From Magnetospirillum sp. ME-1 (GTDB lineage: Bacteria; Pseudomonadota; Alphaproteobacteria; Rhodospirillales; Magnetospirillaceae): 64,000 bases of DNA. Below, piece after piece: positions 17,345-25,881 of this stretch. The stretch spans positions 530,001 to 594,000 of the forward strand of contig NZ_CP015848.1 in the NCBI RefSeq assembly GCF_002105535.1, read 5' to 3'. The translations under genes and the position numbers were made by a program. The notes under the pieces were generated by a model, which worked only from the letters and a program-made list of their open reading frames with translations, ran no database searches and had not been told where the DNA came from. Each line of letters opens with the position of its first letter. Position 1 is the first letter of the stretch.

Positions 17345-19384
17345 TCACAGCCTGTCGATGGGCTTGGGCACCGCGATGTGGAAGCCCTGGCACAGATTGA
17401 TGCCCATCTTGCGCAGCAGCACCATGGTCGCCTCGTCCTCGACGAATTCGGCGATGGTGGTCATGCCGAAGCGCCGCGCCATGGAGTGGATGTGCTCCAC
17501 CATGATGCGGTCGCGCTCGTCGGTGACCACGTGGCGGATGAAGCTGCCCTCGATCTTGACGTAATCGACGGTGATGTACTTGAGGTACAGGAACGACGAG
17601 AAGCCCGAGCCGAAATCGTCCAGCGCGAAGCCCAGTCCGGTGGAGCGCAGTTCGTTGATCATGGCCACGATGTCGCCGAAATGGGGCAGGGCCTCGCGCT
17701 CGGTGATTTCCAGCACCACCCGCGACGGCGAAACCCCGGCGGCGCGCAGCCGGGCGGGGATGGCCATCATGCGCTCGCGGTCGGTCAGGCTCTTGGCCGA
17801 CAGGTTGACGAAGATCTTGGCGTCGCCCAGGCGGCCCGCCGCCATGGCGGCCAGGGCGCCGTCGAACACGGCGGCGTCGATCTCGCCGGCCAGCCCCAGT
17901 TCCTCGGCGGATTCGATGAAGTCGCCGGCGCACACCGCCTGATCGCCGTCCACCACGCGGGCCAGCACCTCGTAGGCGGCGATGGCGCCATCCTCGGCGG
18001 CGACGATGGGCTGGAAGAAGGGCACCAGACGCCCCTCGGCCAGGGCCGAACGCACCATCTCGCCCTGGCTGAAGATGGCGACGGTGGAATCCTCGCCCTC
18101 GCCGATCACCCCCACCTGATTCTTGCCCGAGCGCTTGGCCTTGTAGATGGCCACGTCGGCGGCGATGGCCAGCTTCTGGGCGTCGTCGGCATTGTCGGGA
18201 TAGCTCACCAGGCCGATGGAGGCGGTGATGCGCACCCCGCCCACCGGCAGGCCCAGCTGACAGTCGGCCACCGCCTGGCGCAGCTTCTCGGCCGCCGCGA
18301 TGCCTTCCTCCATGGTGGTCTCGGGCAGCAGCACCGCGAACTCGTCGGCGCCCACCCGGGCCACCACGTCGGTGCGCCGCACCTCGCGGTGCAGCACGCT
18401 GGCCAGCTCCTTCAGCACCAGATCGCCGATGGGATGGCCGAAGGTGTCGTTGATGTTCTTGAAGTCGTCCAGGTCGATCTGGGCGAGGCAGAAGGGATGG
18501 CCGTGCCGCTCGGTGCGGTCGATCTCGTGGTCCAGGAACTCGTCGAACTTGCGGCGGTTGTAAAGGCGGGTCAGGGGGTCGCGGATGGACAGGTCTTCCA
18601 GGCGGTGCTGGTACTCCTCCACCGTGCGCAGCAGCTTGTTGAAGTAGTCGGACAGGTCCGCCACCTCGGAGATGATGCCGTTGGTCTCCACCCGGCGCGA
18701 CAGGTCGGTGTGCAGGATGATCTCCTGCATCAGCCCGACCATGTTGGTGATGGGCTTGGCCACGAAGATCTTCAGCTTGAAATACAGCGCCACCGACAGC
18801 AGCAGCAGGATGGCGAAGAAATAGGCCAGCACCGTGTTCAGCACGTAGTCCAGCGACACCTTCAGGGCATGCACCGGATAGACGATGTCGATGACGCCGT
18901 TGATGTCGCCCACCTTGGCCGCCGTATGGCAGGCCAGGCACTCCTCCTTGACGGTCAGGGGATAGAGGTAGCGGATGCCGGTGGGACTGGGCAGCAAGGT
19001 CTCCTTGCCGGTGGCGAACACCTCGCGGAGCATGGGATCGATGCTGACCAGCGCCGCGTCGTTGCCGATCTCGCCGAACTGCTCGATCACCGGGCGACCG
19101 CGGATCACGTGGATGGACAGGTCGGGAAGCGCGTTCTGCAGCCGCGAGATCACGTCGTTGATCTCGTCCTTGGACCAGCCCTTGCGCATGGCGGCGTACA
19201 GGGTCTCGAACACCAGGGTCGAGGTCTGCCGCGCCTCGTCGCGGGCGAGGTCATGCACCGACTTCTCGCGCACATGTCCGGATATGAGGACGACCACGCC
19301 CAACGCCAGAACGGTGGCCGTCAGGGACAGCAGAAACACCACGCGGGTGATGCTGATCCTGGCCTTGATTGTCACGTCGTCCAT
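17345..19384 (-). CDS. Membrane GGDEF-EAL protein with c-type haem motif
   Basis: 679 residues. Membrane segment near 12-32; a periplasmic domain carrying CLACH (about residue 149), a CxxCH c-type haem site in a Tll0287/DUF3365-like context; a second segment near 178-200; then a HAMP-like linker. The GGDEF signature reads GADEF (about 346), perhaps inactive as a cyclase. The EAL signature reads EVLAR (about 471), and NLSAKSL, ITERE, DDFGSG and YVKIEG keep the catalytic set, so phosphodiesterase activity is likely. Start: ATG at 19384 after GGGGGGAA; an upstream GTG (19399) would fall before the start predicted from the FNR box. Confidence 0.85.
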   Translation of the reverse strand: MDDVTIKARISITRVVFLLSLTATVLALGVVVLISGHVREKSVHDLARDEARQTSTLVFETLYAAMRKGWSKDEINDVISRLQNALPDLSIHVIRGRPVIEQFGEIGNDAALVSIDPMLREVFATGKETLLPSPTGIRYLYPLTVKEECLACHTAAKVGDINGVIDIVYPVHALKVSLDYVLNTVLAYFFAILLLLSVALYFKLKIFVAKPITNMVGLMQEIILHTDLSRRVETNGIISEVADLSDYFNKLLRTVEEYQHRLEDLSIRDPLTRLYNRRKFDEFLDHEIDRTERHGHPFCLAQIDLDDFKNINDTFGHPIGDLVLKELASVLHREVRRTDVVARVGADEFAVLLPETTMEEGIAAAEKLRQAVADCQLGLPVGGVRITASIGLVSYPDNADDAQKLAIAADVAIYKAKRSGKNQVGVIGEGEDSTVAIFSQGEMVRSALAEGRLVPFFQPIVAAEDGAIAAYEVLARVVDGDQAVCAGDFIESAEELGLAGEIDAAVFDGALAAMAAGRLGDAKIFVNLSAKSLTDRERMMAIPARLRAAGVSPSRVVLEITEREALPHFGDIVAMINELRSTGLGFALDDFGSGFSSFLYLKYITVDYVKIEGSFIRHVVTDERDRIMVEHIHSMARRFGMTTIAEFVEDEATMVLLRKMGINLCQGFHIAVPKPIDRL

Positions 19385-19428
19385 TTCCCCCCAGAACACA
19401 TCAGGTCGACGCCCTATTTCCCGCGCTC

Positions 19429-19442
19429 TTGATACTCATCAA
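19429..19442 (-). promoter_or_regulatory. Consensus FNR/FixK box
   Basis: TTGAT-ACTC-ATCAA matches the FNR/ANR/FixK consensus TTGATNNNNATCAA exactly and extends to a TCTTGAT/ATCAAGA palindrome. It lies upstream of the GGDEF-EAL gene. If it occupies the usual -41.5 position, transcription would begin near 19394, ten bases before the ATG at 19384. Oxygen-responsive control is inferred from the site. Confidence 0.65.
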
Positions 19443-19523
19443 GACCGCGCATGTCCAACTTTTCCACAAAACGCGACGAAACATGGCCGATTGGGGCGAA
19501 GGCTGACGCTATCTTCCGCTCCG

Positions 19524-21530
19524 TCAGGCGGCTTCCCGGATGGGTTGGCGCCCCGAGATCAGGCGCTGGAACTCCGCCTGCCAGCGTCCTTCCACATCGG
19601 GGCTGAGTTCGAGATTGCCGTGCAGGCGGCCGTTCTCGCATTCGCGGCCGACCATGGACAGCGCCACCGAGCAGCCCTCGATGCGCACCTTGACGCGCAT
19701 GCCCTTGCCCACCGGGCAGACATCACCCTGAATGGTCAGCCCCTGCTCGGACACCTCGTCGAACACCACCGGCACCTCCTGGCCGCCGAGATCGACGGAT
19801 CCCTTGATGCCCAGGGCGTAGCGCGGCACATTGCGGCGGTCCACCTCCTTGGTGGCGGTGCGCACCACCCGGACGATGACGCTCTTCAGGGACTCGATGG
19901 AGCGGGCCACGTCCAGCGAGATGGCGTTGACCCGGGCGGCGCGCTCGCCGGTGGCGCCCGCCTCCTCCGAGACCTCGGCGATGCGCTGGGCCACCTCCTG
20001 GGCGGCGCGGGTGGTCTGGGTGATGTTGCGGGCGATCTCCTGGGTGGCGGCGTTCTGCTGGCGGATGGCTTCGGCCACGCTGACCGAGACTCCTTCCACC
20101 TCCTGGATGGCCCCGGTGATCTCGCCCACCGAGGCGACGGCCTCGGCGGTGCTGGCCTGGACCTCGCCGATCTGGGACGAGATTTCCTCGGTGGCCTTGG
20201 CGGTCTGGTTGGCGAGGTTCTTCACCTCGCCCGCCACCACGGCGAAGCCCTTGCCGGCCTCGCCGGCCCTGGCCGCCTCGATGGTGGCATTCAGCGCCAG
20301 CAGGTTGGTCTGGCTGGCAATGCTCTGGATCAGGCTGGCCACCTCGCCGATGCGGTTCACCGCCGCCGACAGGCGGGCGATGGTGTCCTGGGCCTTGTCG
20401 GCGGCGACGACGGCCCCGCCGGTGACGCGGTTGGCGGTGGCGATCTGCTCGCCGATGCCATGGATGGAGGCCGACAATTGTTCGGCGGCGGCCGACACCG
20501 TCTGGGCGTTGGACAATGCCTGGGTGGCGGCGGCGGCGACGCTTTGGCTGCTGCCGCCCACCGCTCCGGCGGATTGCGCCATCTGCCCGGCATTGTCGGC
20601 CATCAGCGCGGTCTGGCTGGCCACCTGTTCCACGGCGGCGCGGGTCTCCAGTTCCACCGTCTCGGCCATGTTCTGCAACGCCGCGACGCGTTCCGTGAAG
20701 GCGGCCTCGCGCTCCCGCTCCTGGGCGGCGCGCATGGATTCCGCCGCGCGCATGGCGTCGCGGAACACCCGGACGGCGCGCGCCATTTCCCCCAGTTCGT
20801 CATGGGCCTCGACCGAGGGGATCTCCACGGAAAGATTTCCCCCCGCCAGGTCCCGCATGGTCCCGGTCAGGCGGTTGATGGGCTGCGACACCCGGCGGAA
20901 GGCGGTCCAGGCCGCCCAGCCGATGCCGGCGGCCAGCCCCAGCACCGCCAGCCACACCATGGCCTGCAGCCGGCTTTCGTAGAAGTCGTCCAGGCCCTTG
21001 GCCAAGTCCGCCACCCGGGCGGCATTGGCGGCGGCCAGCATCTCGATCTGCTTGTTCAAGGCCTGGCGGTTGGCGCGGTTGGCGTCATTGTCGCCGAACG
21101 CCCTGGCTTCCGGCGCGCCGACCTCGCGCCCCAGGCGCACCAGTTCGGTGCGGAAGGCGGCGAACTGGGCGGCATGCTCGATCGCCGGCTTGAAGGCGGC
21201 CCGCTCGTCCGCGGGGACCAGGGCGGCCCATTCGGCCATCAGGCGGTTGATCTCGGCGACGTTCTTCAGCACGGGAGGGGCGTATTTCTCCACCTCCTTG
21301 GCATCGCGGCTCATGTAAATGCCGCGCGAGTCCATCACCACGGCATTGATCAGGCCGTTGATCTTCTCGCCGATGACCGCCCGCTGGGAGGCGCCTTGCA
21401 TCTCCAGCACGTGCTGGTGATAGGTGGCCATGGAGCGGATTCCCACCAGGGCCATGGCGATGGCGGCAACCCCGACCAGTCCGACGGCAGCGAAAATCCG
21501 CAGTTTCAGCGACAGGTGAAACACACCCAT
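19524..21530 (-). CDS. Methyl-accepting chemotaxis protein with C-terminal PilZ domain
   Basis: 668 residues. Membrane segment near 10-30, periplasmic helical domain, second segment near 190-215, HAMP, then the signalling hairpin with [20 protein letters not shown]. After about residue 555 a PilZ domain is fused: RRNVPRYAL supplies the RxxxR motif and DEVSEQG the D/NxSxxG motif, so c-di-GMP binding is expected. Azospirillum Tlp1 has the same arrangement. It is in line with the GGDEF-EAL gene 140 bp downstream, suggesting the enzyme tunes this receptor locally. Confidence 0.9.
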   Translation of the reverse strand: MGVFHLSLKLRIFAAVGLVGVAAIAMALVGIRSMATYHQHVLEMQGASQRAVIGEKINGLINAVVMDSRGIYMSRDAKEVEKYAPPVLKNVAEINRLMAEWAALVPADERAAFKPAIEHAAQFAAFRTELVRLGREVGAPEARAFGDNDANRANRQALNKQIEMLAAANAARVADLAKGLDDFYESRLQAMVWLAVLGLAAGIGWAAWTAFRRVSQPINRLTGTMRDLAGGNLSVEIPSVEAHDELGEMARAVRVFRDAMRAAESMRAAQEREREAAFTERVAALQNMAETVELETRAAVEQVASQTALMADNAGQMAQSAGAVGGSSQSVAAAATQALSNAQTVSAAAEQLSASIHGIGEQIATANRVTGGAVVAADKAQDTIARLSAAVNRIGEVASLIQSIASQTNLLALNATIEAARAGEAGKGFAVVAGEVKNLANQTAKATEEISSQIGEVQASTAEAVASVGEITGAIQEVEGVSVSVAEAIRQQNAATQEIARNITQTTRAAQEVAQRIAEVSEEAGATGERAARVNAISLDVARSIESLKSVIVRVVRTATKEVDRRNVPRYALGIKGSVDLGGQEVPVVFDEVSEQGLTIQGDVCPVGKGMRVKVRIEGCSVALSMVGRECENGRLHGNLELSPDVEGRWQAEFQRLISGRQPIREAA

Positions 21531-21635
21531 GTTCCCCTCCCCGACAGGAAAGCCACTGAGGAGAGGTATGTCGCCCTATGCCGGATTCTCAGGTCATAGA
21601 CACTATGTCTCTCGGTCTAAGGTATGAACCCGATC

Positions 21636-22535
21636 TTAGCGCCCGATGACCAGGGTGGCCCAGCCGTCGATGAGAATCCGGCGCCGCAGGGTCAGCCCCT
21701 GCTTCTCGTGATTGGCCATGACCATGCGTTCCTGGCGCTCCAGCAGGCCCGACAGGATCGCCAGCCCGCCGGGGGCCAGATGGGCGGCCAGGTCGGGGGC
21801 GAAGCGGCACAGCGGCCGGGCCAGGATGTTGGCGAAGATCAGGTCGTAAGGCTTGCCCCCGCCCACCGCCGGATTGCGGTAGCCGTCGCTGACCACGGCG
21901 GTGACGCGGGACGCGACGCCGTTGTTGGCGGCGTTGCCGGCCAGCACCTTGACCGCCGAGGGGTCGATATCGGTACACAGTACCTTGGCCGCCCACAGCT
22001 TGGCCGCCGCGATGCCCAGAATCCCCGAGCCCGAGCCCAGGTCCAGCACGTTGGCGCGGCGGCGCTGCTTGCCCAGCGCGTCCAGCGCCAGCAGGCAGCC
22101 GCGCGTGGTGGCGTGCTCGCCCGAGCCGAAGGCGGTGCCGGCGTCGATCTCGATGCCGATGGTTCCCACCGGCGGCTTGCCGTCCCAGTGCGAGCCGTGG
22201 ACGAAGAAACGGCCGGCGGCGATGGGGGGGAAGTCGCGCAGGTTTTCCAGCACCCAATCCACGTTGGGCAGCATCTCGATCCCCAGGGGCGGGACGTCGA
22301 TGCCGTTGGCGGCGGCCACCGCCGACAGGCCTGCGACGATGGCGGCGCGGTCGGGCGGCGTGCGCGAGAACCCTTCCAGGAACCAGTCGCACTCGCCGTC
22401 CGAGATGCCCGAGCGGTCCTCCATGAACATGGTCACCGCCTCGGCATGGCGCTCGAACACCTCCTCGAACACCGGGAGGGTCTCCATGGAAACGGTGAGG
22501 CGCAGGCGCCAGATGTCGGGGAAAACGGGGGGCAT
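21636..22535 (-). CDS. prmA: Ribosomal protein L11 methyltransferase
   Basis: 299 residues, typical of PrmA. SAM-binding motif I is VLDLGSGSGILGIAAAKL near residue 167; GTAFGSGEHATTRGCL precedes it and the catalytic-region signature DLIFANILARPL follows. It trimethylates L11 lysines in the cytoplasm. Downstream of uvrD on the same strand, separated by a palindromic repeat. Confidence 0.95.
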   Translation of the reverse strand: MPPVFPDIWRLRLTVSMETLPVFEEVFERHAEAVTMFMEDRSGISDGECDWFLEGFSRTPPDRAAIVAGLSAVAAANGIDVPPLGIEMLPNVDWVLENLRDFPPIAAGRFFVHGSHWDGKPPVGTIGIEIDAGTAFGSGEHATTRGCLLALDALGKQRRRANVLDLGSGSGILGIAAAKLWAAKVLCTDIDPSAVKVLAGNAANNGVASRVTAVVSDGYRNPAVGGGKPYDLIFANILARPLCRFAPDLAAHLAPGGLAILSGLLERQERMVMANHEKQGLTLRRRILIDGWATLVIGR

Positions 22536-22557
22536 GGCAGTCTCTCTTCAGTAATCC

Positions 22558-22656
22558 TGTCATCCCGAGCGCAGCCGAGGGATCTCGTTCTGCTCCGCCT
22601 TGCCCGCAGCGGTAACGCCGGAGCAAGCGGAGATCCTTCACTTCGTTCAGGATGAC
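22558..22656. repeat. Dispersed intergenic palindromic repeat, copy 3
   Basis: 99 bp from TGTCATCCCGAGCGCAGCC to GTTCAGGATGACGG, with inner GAGGGATCTC and a second arm GGAGATCCTTC. Sits between uvrD and prmA, which are in tandem. Compared with copies 2 and 4 the right half is diverged. Confidence 0.8.
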
Positions 22657-22671
22657 GGGCGCTGGAAACGG

Positions 22672-24954
22672 CTACACCGCCGAAACGAAACTGTCGAGCA
22701 CCTTCTTGGTCCCCGCCTTGTCGAAGGCGATTTCCAGTTTGTTGCCGTCCAGCGACAGCACGGTGCCGGTACCGAACTTGTCGTGGAACACCCGTTGGCC
22801 CGGCTTGAAACCGCCTTCGCTCTGGCGGGGTTTGGGCTGGCTCCAGGCGGTGGGGGCGGCGGCCGGGCGGGGCTGGCCGAAGCGGGCACGGCTCCAGGCG
22901 GGATCGTTCCAGGCCGCCTTGGATTCCGCCAGCCCGCCGCCGTACAGCCCGCGCTCGCCCGAGCGTTCCACATGGGATTCAGGCAGTTCCTCGACGAAGC
23001 GGCTGGGAAGCTGGGATTTCCACTGGTTGTAGATGCGGCGGTTGGCGGCGAAGGAGACCAGCACCCGCTTGCGGGCCCGCGTCAGGCCCACATAGGCCAG
23101 GCGGCGCTCCTCCTCCAGCCCGCTGGTGCCGGATTCGGACAAGGCGCGGATATGGGGGAAGACCTCCTCCTCCCAGCCGGGCAGGAACACCGAATCGAAT
23201 TCGAGGCCCTTGGCGCCGTGCAGCGTCATGATCACCACGCTGTCGGCTTCGGCCTTGGAATCGTTTTCCATGACCAGGGCCACGTGTTCGAGGAAGCTGG
23301 GAAGCGAATCGTATTCTTCCAGCGCCGCCACCAGTTCCTTCAGGTTCTCCACCCGGCCGGGCGCGTCGGCCGACTTGTCGGCCTTCCACATGTCCACGTA
23401 ACCGGATTCGTCAAGAATGGTGGCCGCCAGTTCGGCGTGGGGCATGGAATCCAGCAGCGAGCGCCAGCGGTCCACGTCCTCGACGAACTTGGCCAGCGCC
23501 TGACGCGGCTTGGGCTTCAGCTCGTCGGTGCCGGCCAGTCGGCGGGCGGCCTCCAAGAGCGGCACCTGCTCGGCGCGGGCCGCCAGGTGGATGGTCTGGA
23601 TGGCGGCCTCGCCCAGGCCGCGCTTAGGGGTATTGACGATGCGCTCGAAGGCCAGCCCGTCCGAGGCCGAGACCACCAGACGCAGATAGGCCATGGCGTC
23701 CCTGATCTCGAGCCGCTCGTAGAAGCGCGGTCCGCCGATGACGCGATAGGGAATGCCGGTGGTGATCAGCCGTTCCTCGAACTCGCGGGTCTGAAAGCCG
23801 GCGCGCACCAGGATGGCCATGGAGGAAAGCGTCTCGCCCCTGCGCTGCAGCGCCTCGATCTCGTCGACCACCAGCCGGGCCTCGGCCTCGCCGTCCCACA
23901 CCGCCATGGTGCGGATCTTCTCGATGGCGTCCAGATCGTGGGCCAGACCGGGGCGCAGGGTCTTGCCCAGCCGCCCGGCATTGTTGGCGATCAGGGCCGA
24001 GGCCGCCGCCAGGATGTGGGGGGTCGAGCGGTAGTTGCTTTCCAGGCGCACCACACGAGCCCCGGGAAAGTCCTTCTCGAAGCGCAGGATGTTGCCCACC
24101 TCGGCGCCGCGCCAGGAATAGATGGACTGGTCGTCGTCGCCGACGCAGCAGATGTTGCGATGGGTCTGGGCCAGCAGGCGCAGCCACAGATACTGGGCCA
24201 CGTTGGTGTCCTGGTACTCGTCCACCAGCAGATAGCGGAAACGCCCCTGCCAGCGGGAAAGCGCCTCGGCATCGGACAGGAACACGGTCAGCACGTGCAG
24301 CAGCAGATCGCCGAAATCGCAGGCATTGAGCGCCTTCAACCGCTCCTGATAGGCGCGGTACAGGGCCTTGGCCTGCCCCTCGGCGCCCCCGTCGGCGGCC
24401 GCCTTGTCGGGGGTAACGGCCCGGTCCTTCCAGCGCTGGATGGTGGCCATCAGCCCCTGGGGCGGCGTGGCCTTGGGGTCCACATGGGCGTCGGCCATCA
24501 CCTGCTTCAACACCCGCATCTGGTCGTCCGCATCCAGCACGGTGAAGTCGGCCGCCAGCCCCACCGCCTCGGCATGGGACCTGAGGATACGCAGGCACAG
24601 CGAGTGGAAGGTGCCCAGCCAGATGCCGTCCGCCACCGGGCCGACCAACTGGCCGACCCGCTCCTTCATCTCGCGCGCCGCGCGGTTGGTGAAGGTCACC
24701 GCCAGACACTGCCAGGGCTGGGCCAGGCCCGACGCCAGGATGTGGGCCAGACGCGACGTCAGCACCTTGGTCTTGCCGGTACCGGCCCCCGACAGCACCA
24801 GGACCGGCCCATCGGTGGTGGTCACCGCCTGGAACTGCTCGGGGTTCAGCCCCTTCAGCCAAGGGGCGTCCAGCGGCACCGGCCGGGGACCGGATGCACG
24901 GGGGGAAGACGGCGCGGAGGGCGCCTCGTCGTCAAGGGCGAAGGGATCTGACAT
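22672..24954 (-). CDS. uvrD: DNA helicase II (UvrD/PcrA family)
   Basis: 760 residues. Superfamily 1A motifs: Q motif LNPEQFQAV, Walker A GAGTGKTKVL, motif II LLVDEYQDTN, motif III GDDDQSIYSWRGA, motif IV VVRLESNYRS, motif V TLHGAKGLEF and motif VI YVGLTRARKRV. A C-terminal Tudor-like segment (GQRVFHDKFGTGTVLSLDG) matches the PcrA/UvrD RNA-polymerase-binding tail. 3'-5' unwinding in nucleotide excision and mismatch repair. The start at MSDPF (24954) fits homologues although no strong ribosome binding site precedes it. Confidence 0.95.
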   Translation of the reverse strand: MSDPFALDDEAPSAPSSPRASGPRPVPLDAPWLKGLNPEQFQAVTTTDGPVLVLSGAGTGKTKVLTSRLAHILASGLAQPWQCLAVTFTNRAAREMKERVGQLVGPVADGIWLGTFHSLCLRILRSHAEAVGLAADFTVLDADDQMRVLKQVMADAHVDPKATPPQGLMATIQRWKDRAVTPDKAAADGGAEGQAKALYRAYQERLKALNACDFGDLLLHVLTVFLSDAEALSRWQGRFRYLLVDEYQDTNVAQYLWLRLLAQTHRNICCVGDDDQSIYSWRGAEVGNILRFEKDFPGARVVRLESNYRSTPHILAAASALIANNAGRLGKTLRPGLAHDLDAIEKIRTMAVWDGEAEARLVVDEIEALQRRGETLSSMAILVRAGFQTREFEERLITTGIPYRVIGGPRFYERLEIRDAMAYLRLVVSASDGLAFERIVNTPKRGLGEAAIQTIHLAARAEQVPLLEAARRLAGTDELKPKPRQALAKFVEDVDRWRSLLDSMPHAELAATILDESGYVDMWKADKSADAPGRVENLKELVAALEEYDSLPSFLEHVALVMENDSKAEADSVVIMTLHGAKGLEFDSVFLPGWEEEVFPHIRALSESGTSGLEEERRLAYVGLTRARKRVLVSFAANRRIYNQWKSQLPSRFVEELPESHVERSGERGLYGGGLAESKAAWNDPAWSRARFGQPRPAAAPTAWSQPKPRQSEGGFKPGQRVFHDKFGTGTVLSLDGNKLEIAFDKAGTKKVLDSFVSAV

Positions 24955-25108
24955 GGGGCGGAGTGTGGCCGAAGCCATCGGACGGCGCAACGCCTGTCCC
25001 GCTATTCCTGCAATGCGGCCGTGTGAGGCGGTTCATTGAAGCGTGGGCGGCCAAGGCCCAGACTCGATCCATTAAGAGCGCGTTCCACCCAAGTCAGGGA
25101 GGTCCGCC

Positions 25109-25666
25109 ATGCGCAAACGCCTTCTCATCGCCGCCACCCTCGCCCTGACGGCCATCGCCTTGCCCGCCTGGGGCGGCGAATGGGCCATGCCGGCCGCAAG
25201 CCAGCCCGGCTGGTCCGCCAACACCACCGTAGCCCTCAAGATGGGCGTGCTGGTTCCCGATTCCGCGGCAGGCAGCGGCTTGGCCGGCGGCTTCGAGATC
25301 GCCATCGACGATCCGCTGATCCAGCTGCCCTACGGCAAGATTCGCGACCAGTTCAGCTACAACCGCTTCGACCATGGCGGGCTCGAGCTCCAGACCCTGG
25401 AATTCAACCCGCACTACATGATCCCCATCATCGATAACATGTGGATCGGCGGCGGACCGGGACTGGGCTGGGTCTTCACCCGCAGCGACACCGGCCCCAG
25501 CCCCGACATGTGGACGGCCCAACTGGGCGCCAGCGCCTATTACACGGCGGGCCAGCTGATGGTCGGCCTGGAAAGCCGCTATCAGTGGGCCGGCGACGAA
25601 CGGGTGGGGGGCGCGTCGAGCGCCGACAACTGGCTGACCGTGCTCAAGATCGGCTACGCCTACTGA
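25109..25666 (+). CDS. Small outer-membrane beta-barrel-like protein
   Basis: 185 residues. Signal peptide MRKRLLIAATLALTAIALPAWG, then alternating short amphipathic strands with aromatic girdles (LQTLEFNPHYMIPIIDNMWI, GGPGLGWVFTRS, MVGLESRYQWAGDE) and a C-terminal VLKIGYAY ending in an aromatic residue, typical of OmpW/OmpA-like 8-strand barrels. CAGGGAGGTCC is seven bases before the ATG. Divergent from uvrD. Exact family and function not recognised. Confidence 0.7.
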   Translation: MRKRLLIAATLALTAIALPAWGGEWAMPAASQPGWSANTTVALKMGVLVPDSAAGSGLAGGFEIAIDDPLIQLPYGKIRDQFSYNRFDHGGLELQTLEFNPHYMIPIIDNMWIGGGPGLGWVFTRSDTGPSPDMWTAQLGASAYYTAGQLMVGLESRYQWAGDERVGGASSADNWLTVLKIGYAY

Positions 25667-25691
25667 TCGGGCCGAGGCGGAAAAGACATCA

Positions 25692-25715
25692 CCGGAGCGG
25701 CCCAGTCCGCTCCGG
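25692..25715 (+). terminator. Hairpin after the beta-barrel gene
   Basis: CCGGAGCGG-cccagt-CCGCTCCGG, a perfect 9-bp stem 25 bases after the stop. Only CTTG follows, with no run of T, so it may be a stability element or a weak terminator. Confidence 0.45.
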
Positions 25716-25816
25716 CGGCGGATCAGTCTTGCGGGGACTCATTTCGGCGGCCATGTGGATACGCATTGTATCTTATGGTGATGTTTCTCGACAGAGTATG
25801 ACTTATACGCACTTCC

Positions 25817-25865
25817 ATCACCTTCTAAGGAGGTGTATCTTTAGGCATGCATCTAAAAGGTTGAG
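25817..25865 (+). other. AT-rich leader with perfect Shine-Dalgarno in a small hairpin
   Basis: TAAGGAGGTG (25827-25836) is complementary over ten bases to the 16S rRNA 3' end. It is followed 10 bases later by ATG CAT CTA AAA GGT TGA, a five-codon frame out of phase with the CoA-transferase. CACCT upstream (25819) can pair with AGGTG, which would hide the site. The surrounding 25750-25890 is much more AT-rich than its neighbours. Could be a leader peptide or the relic of an insertion. Confidence 0.3.
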
Positions 25866-25881
25866 CTATGAGAATAGAACT

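Noticed and set aside
16854-18941. 695-codon minus-strand frame as one protein
   Set aside because: Only the final 162 codons are real (prolyl-tRNA deacylase); the rest overlaps the GGDEF-EAL gene in another frame.
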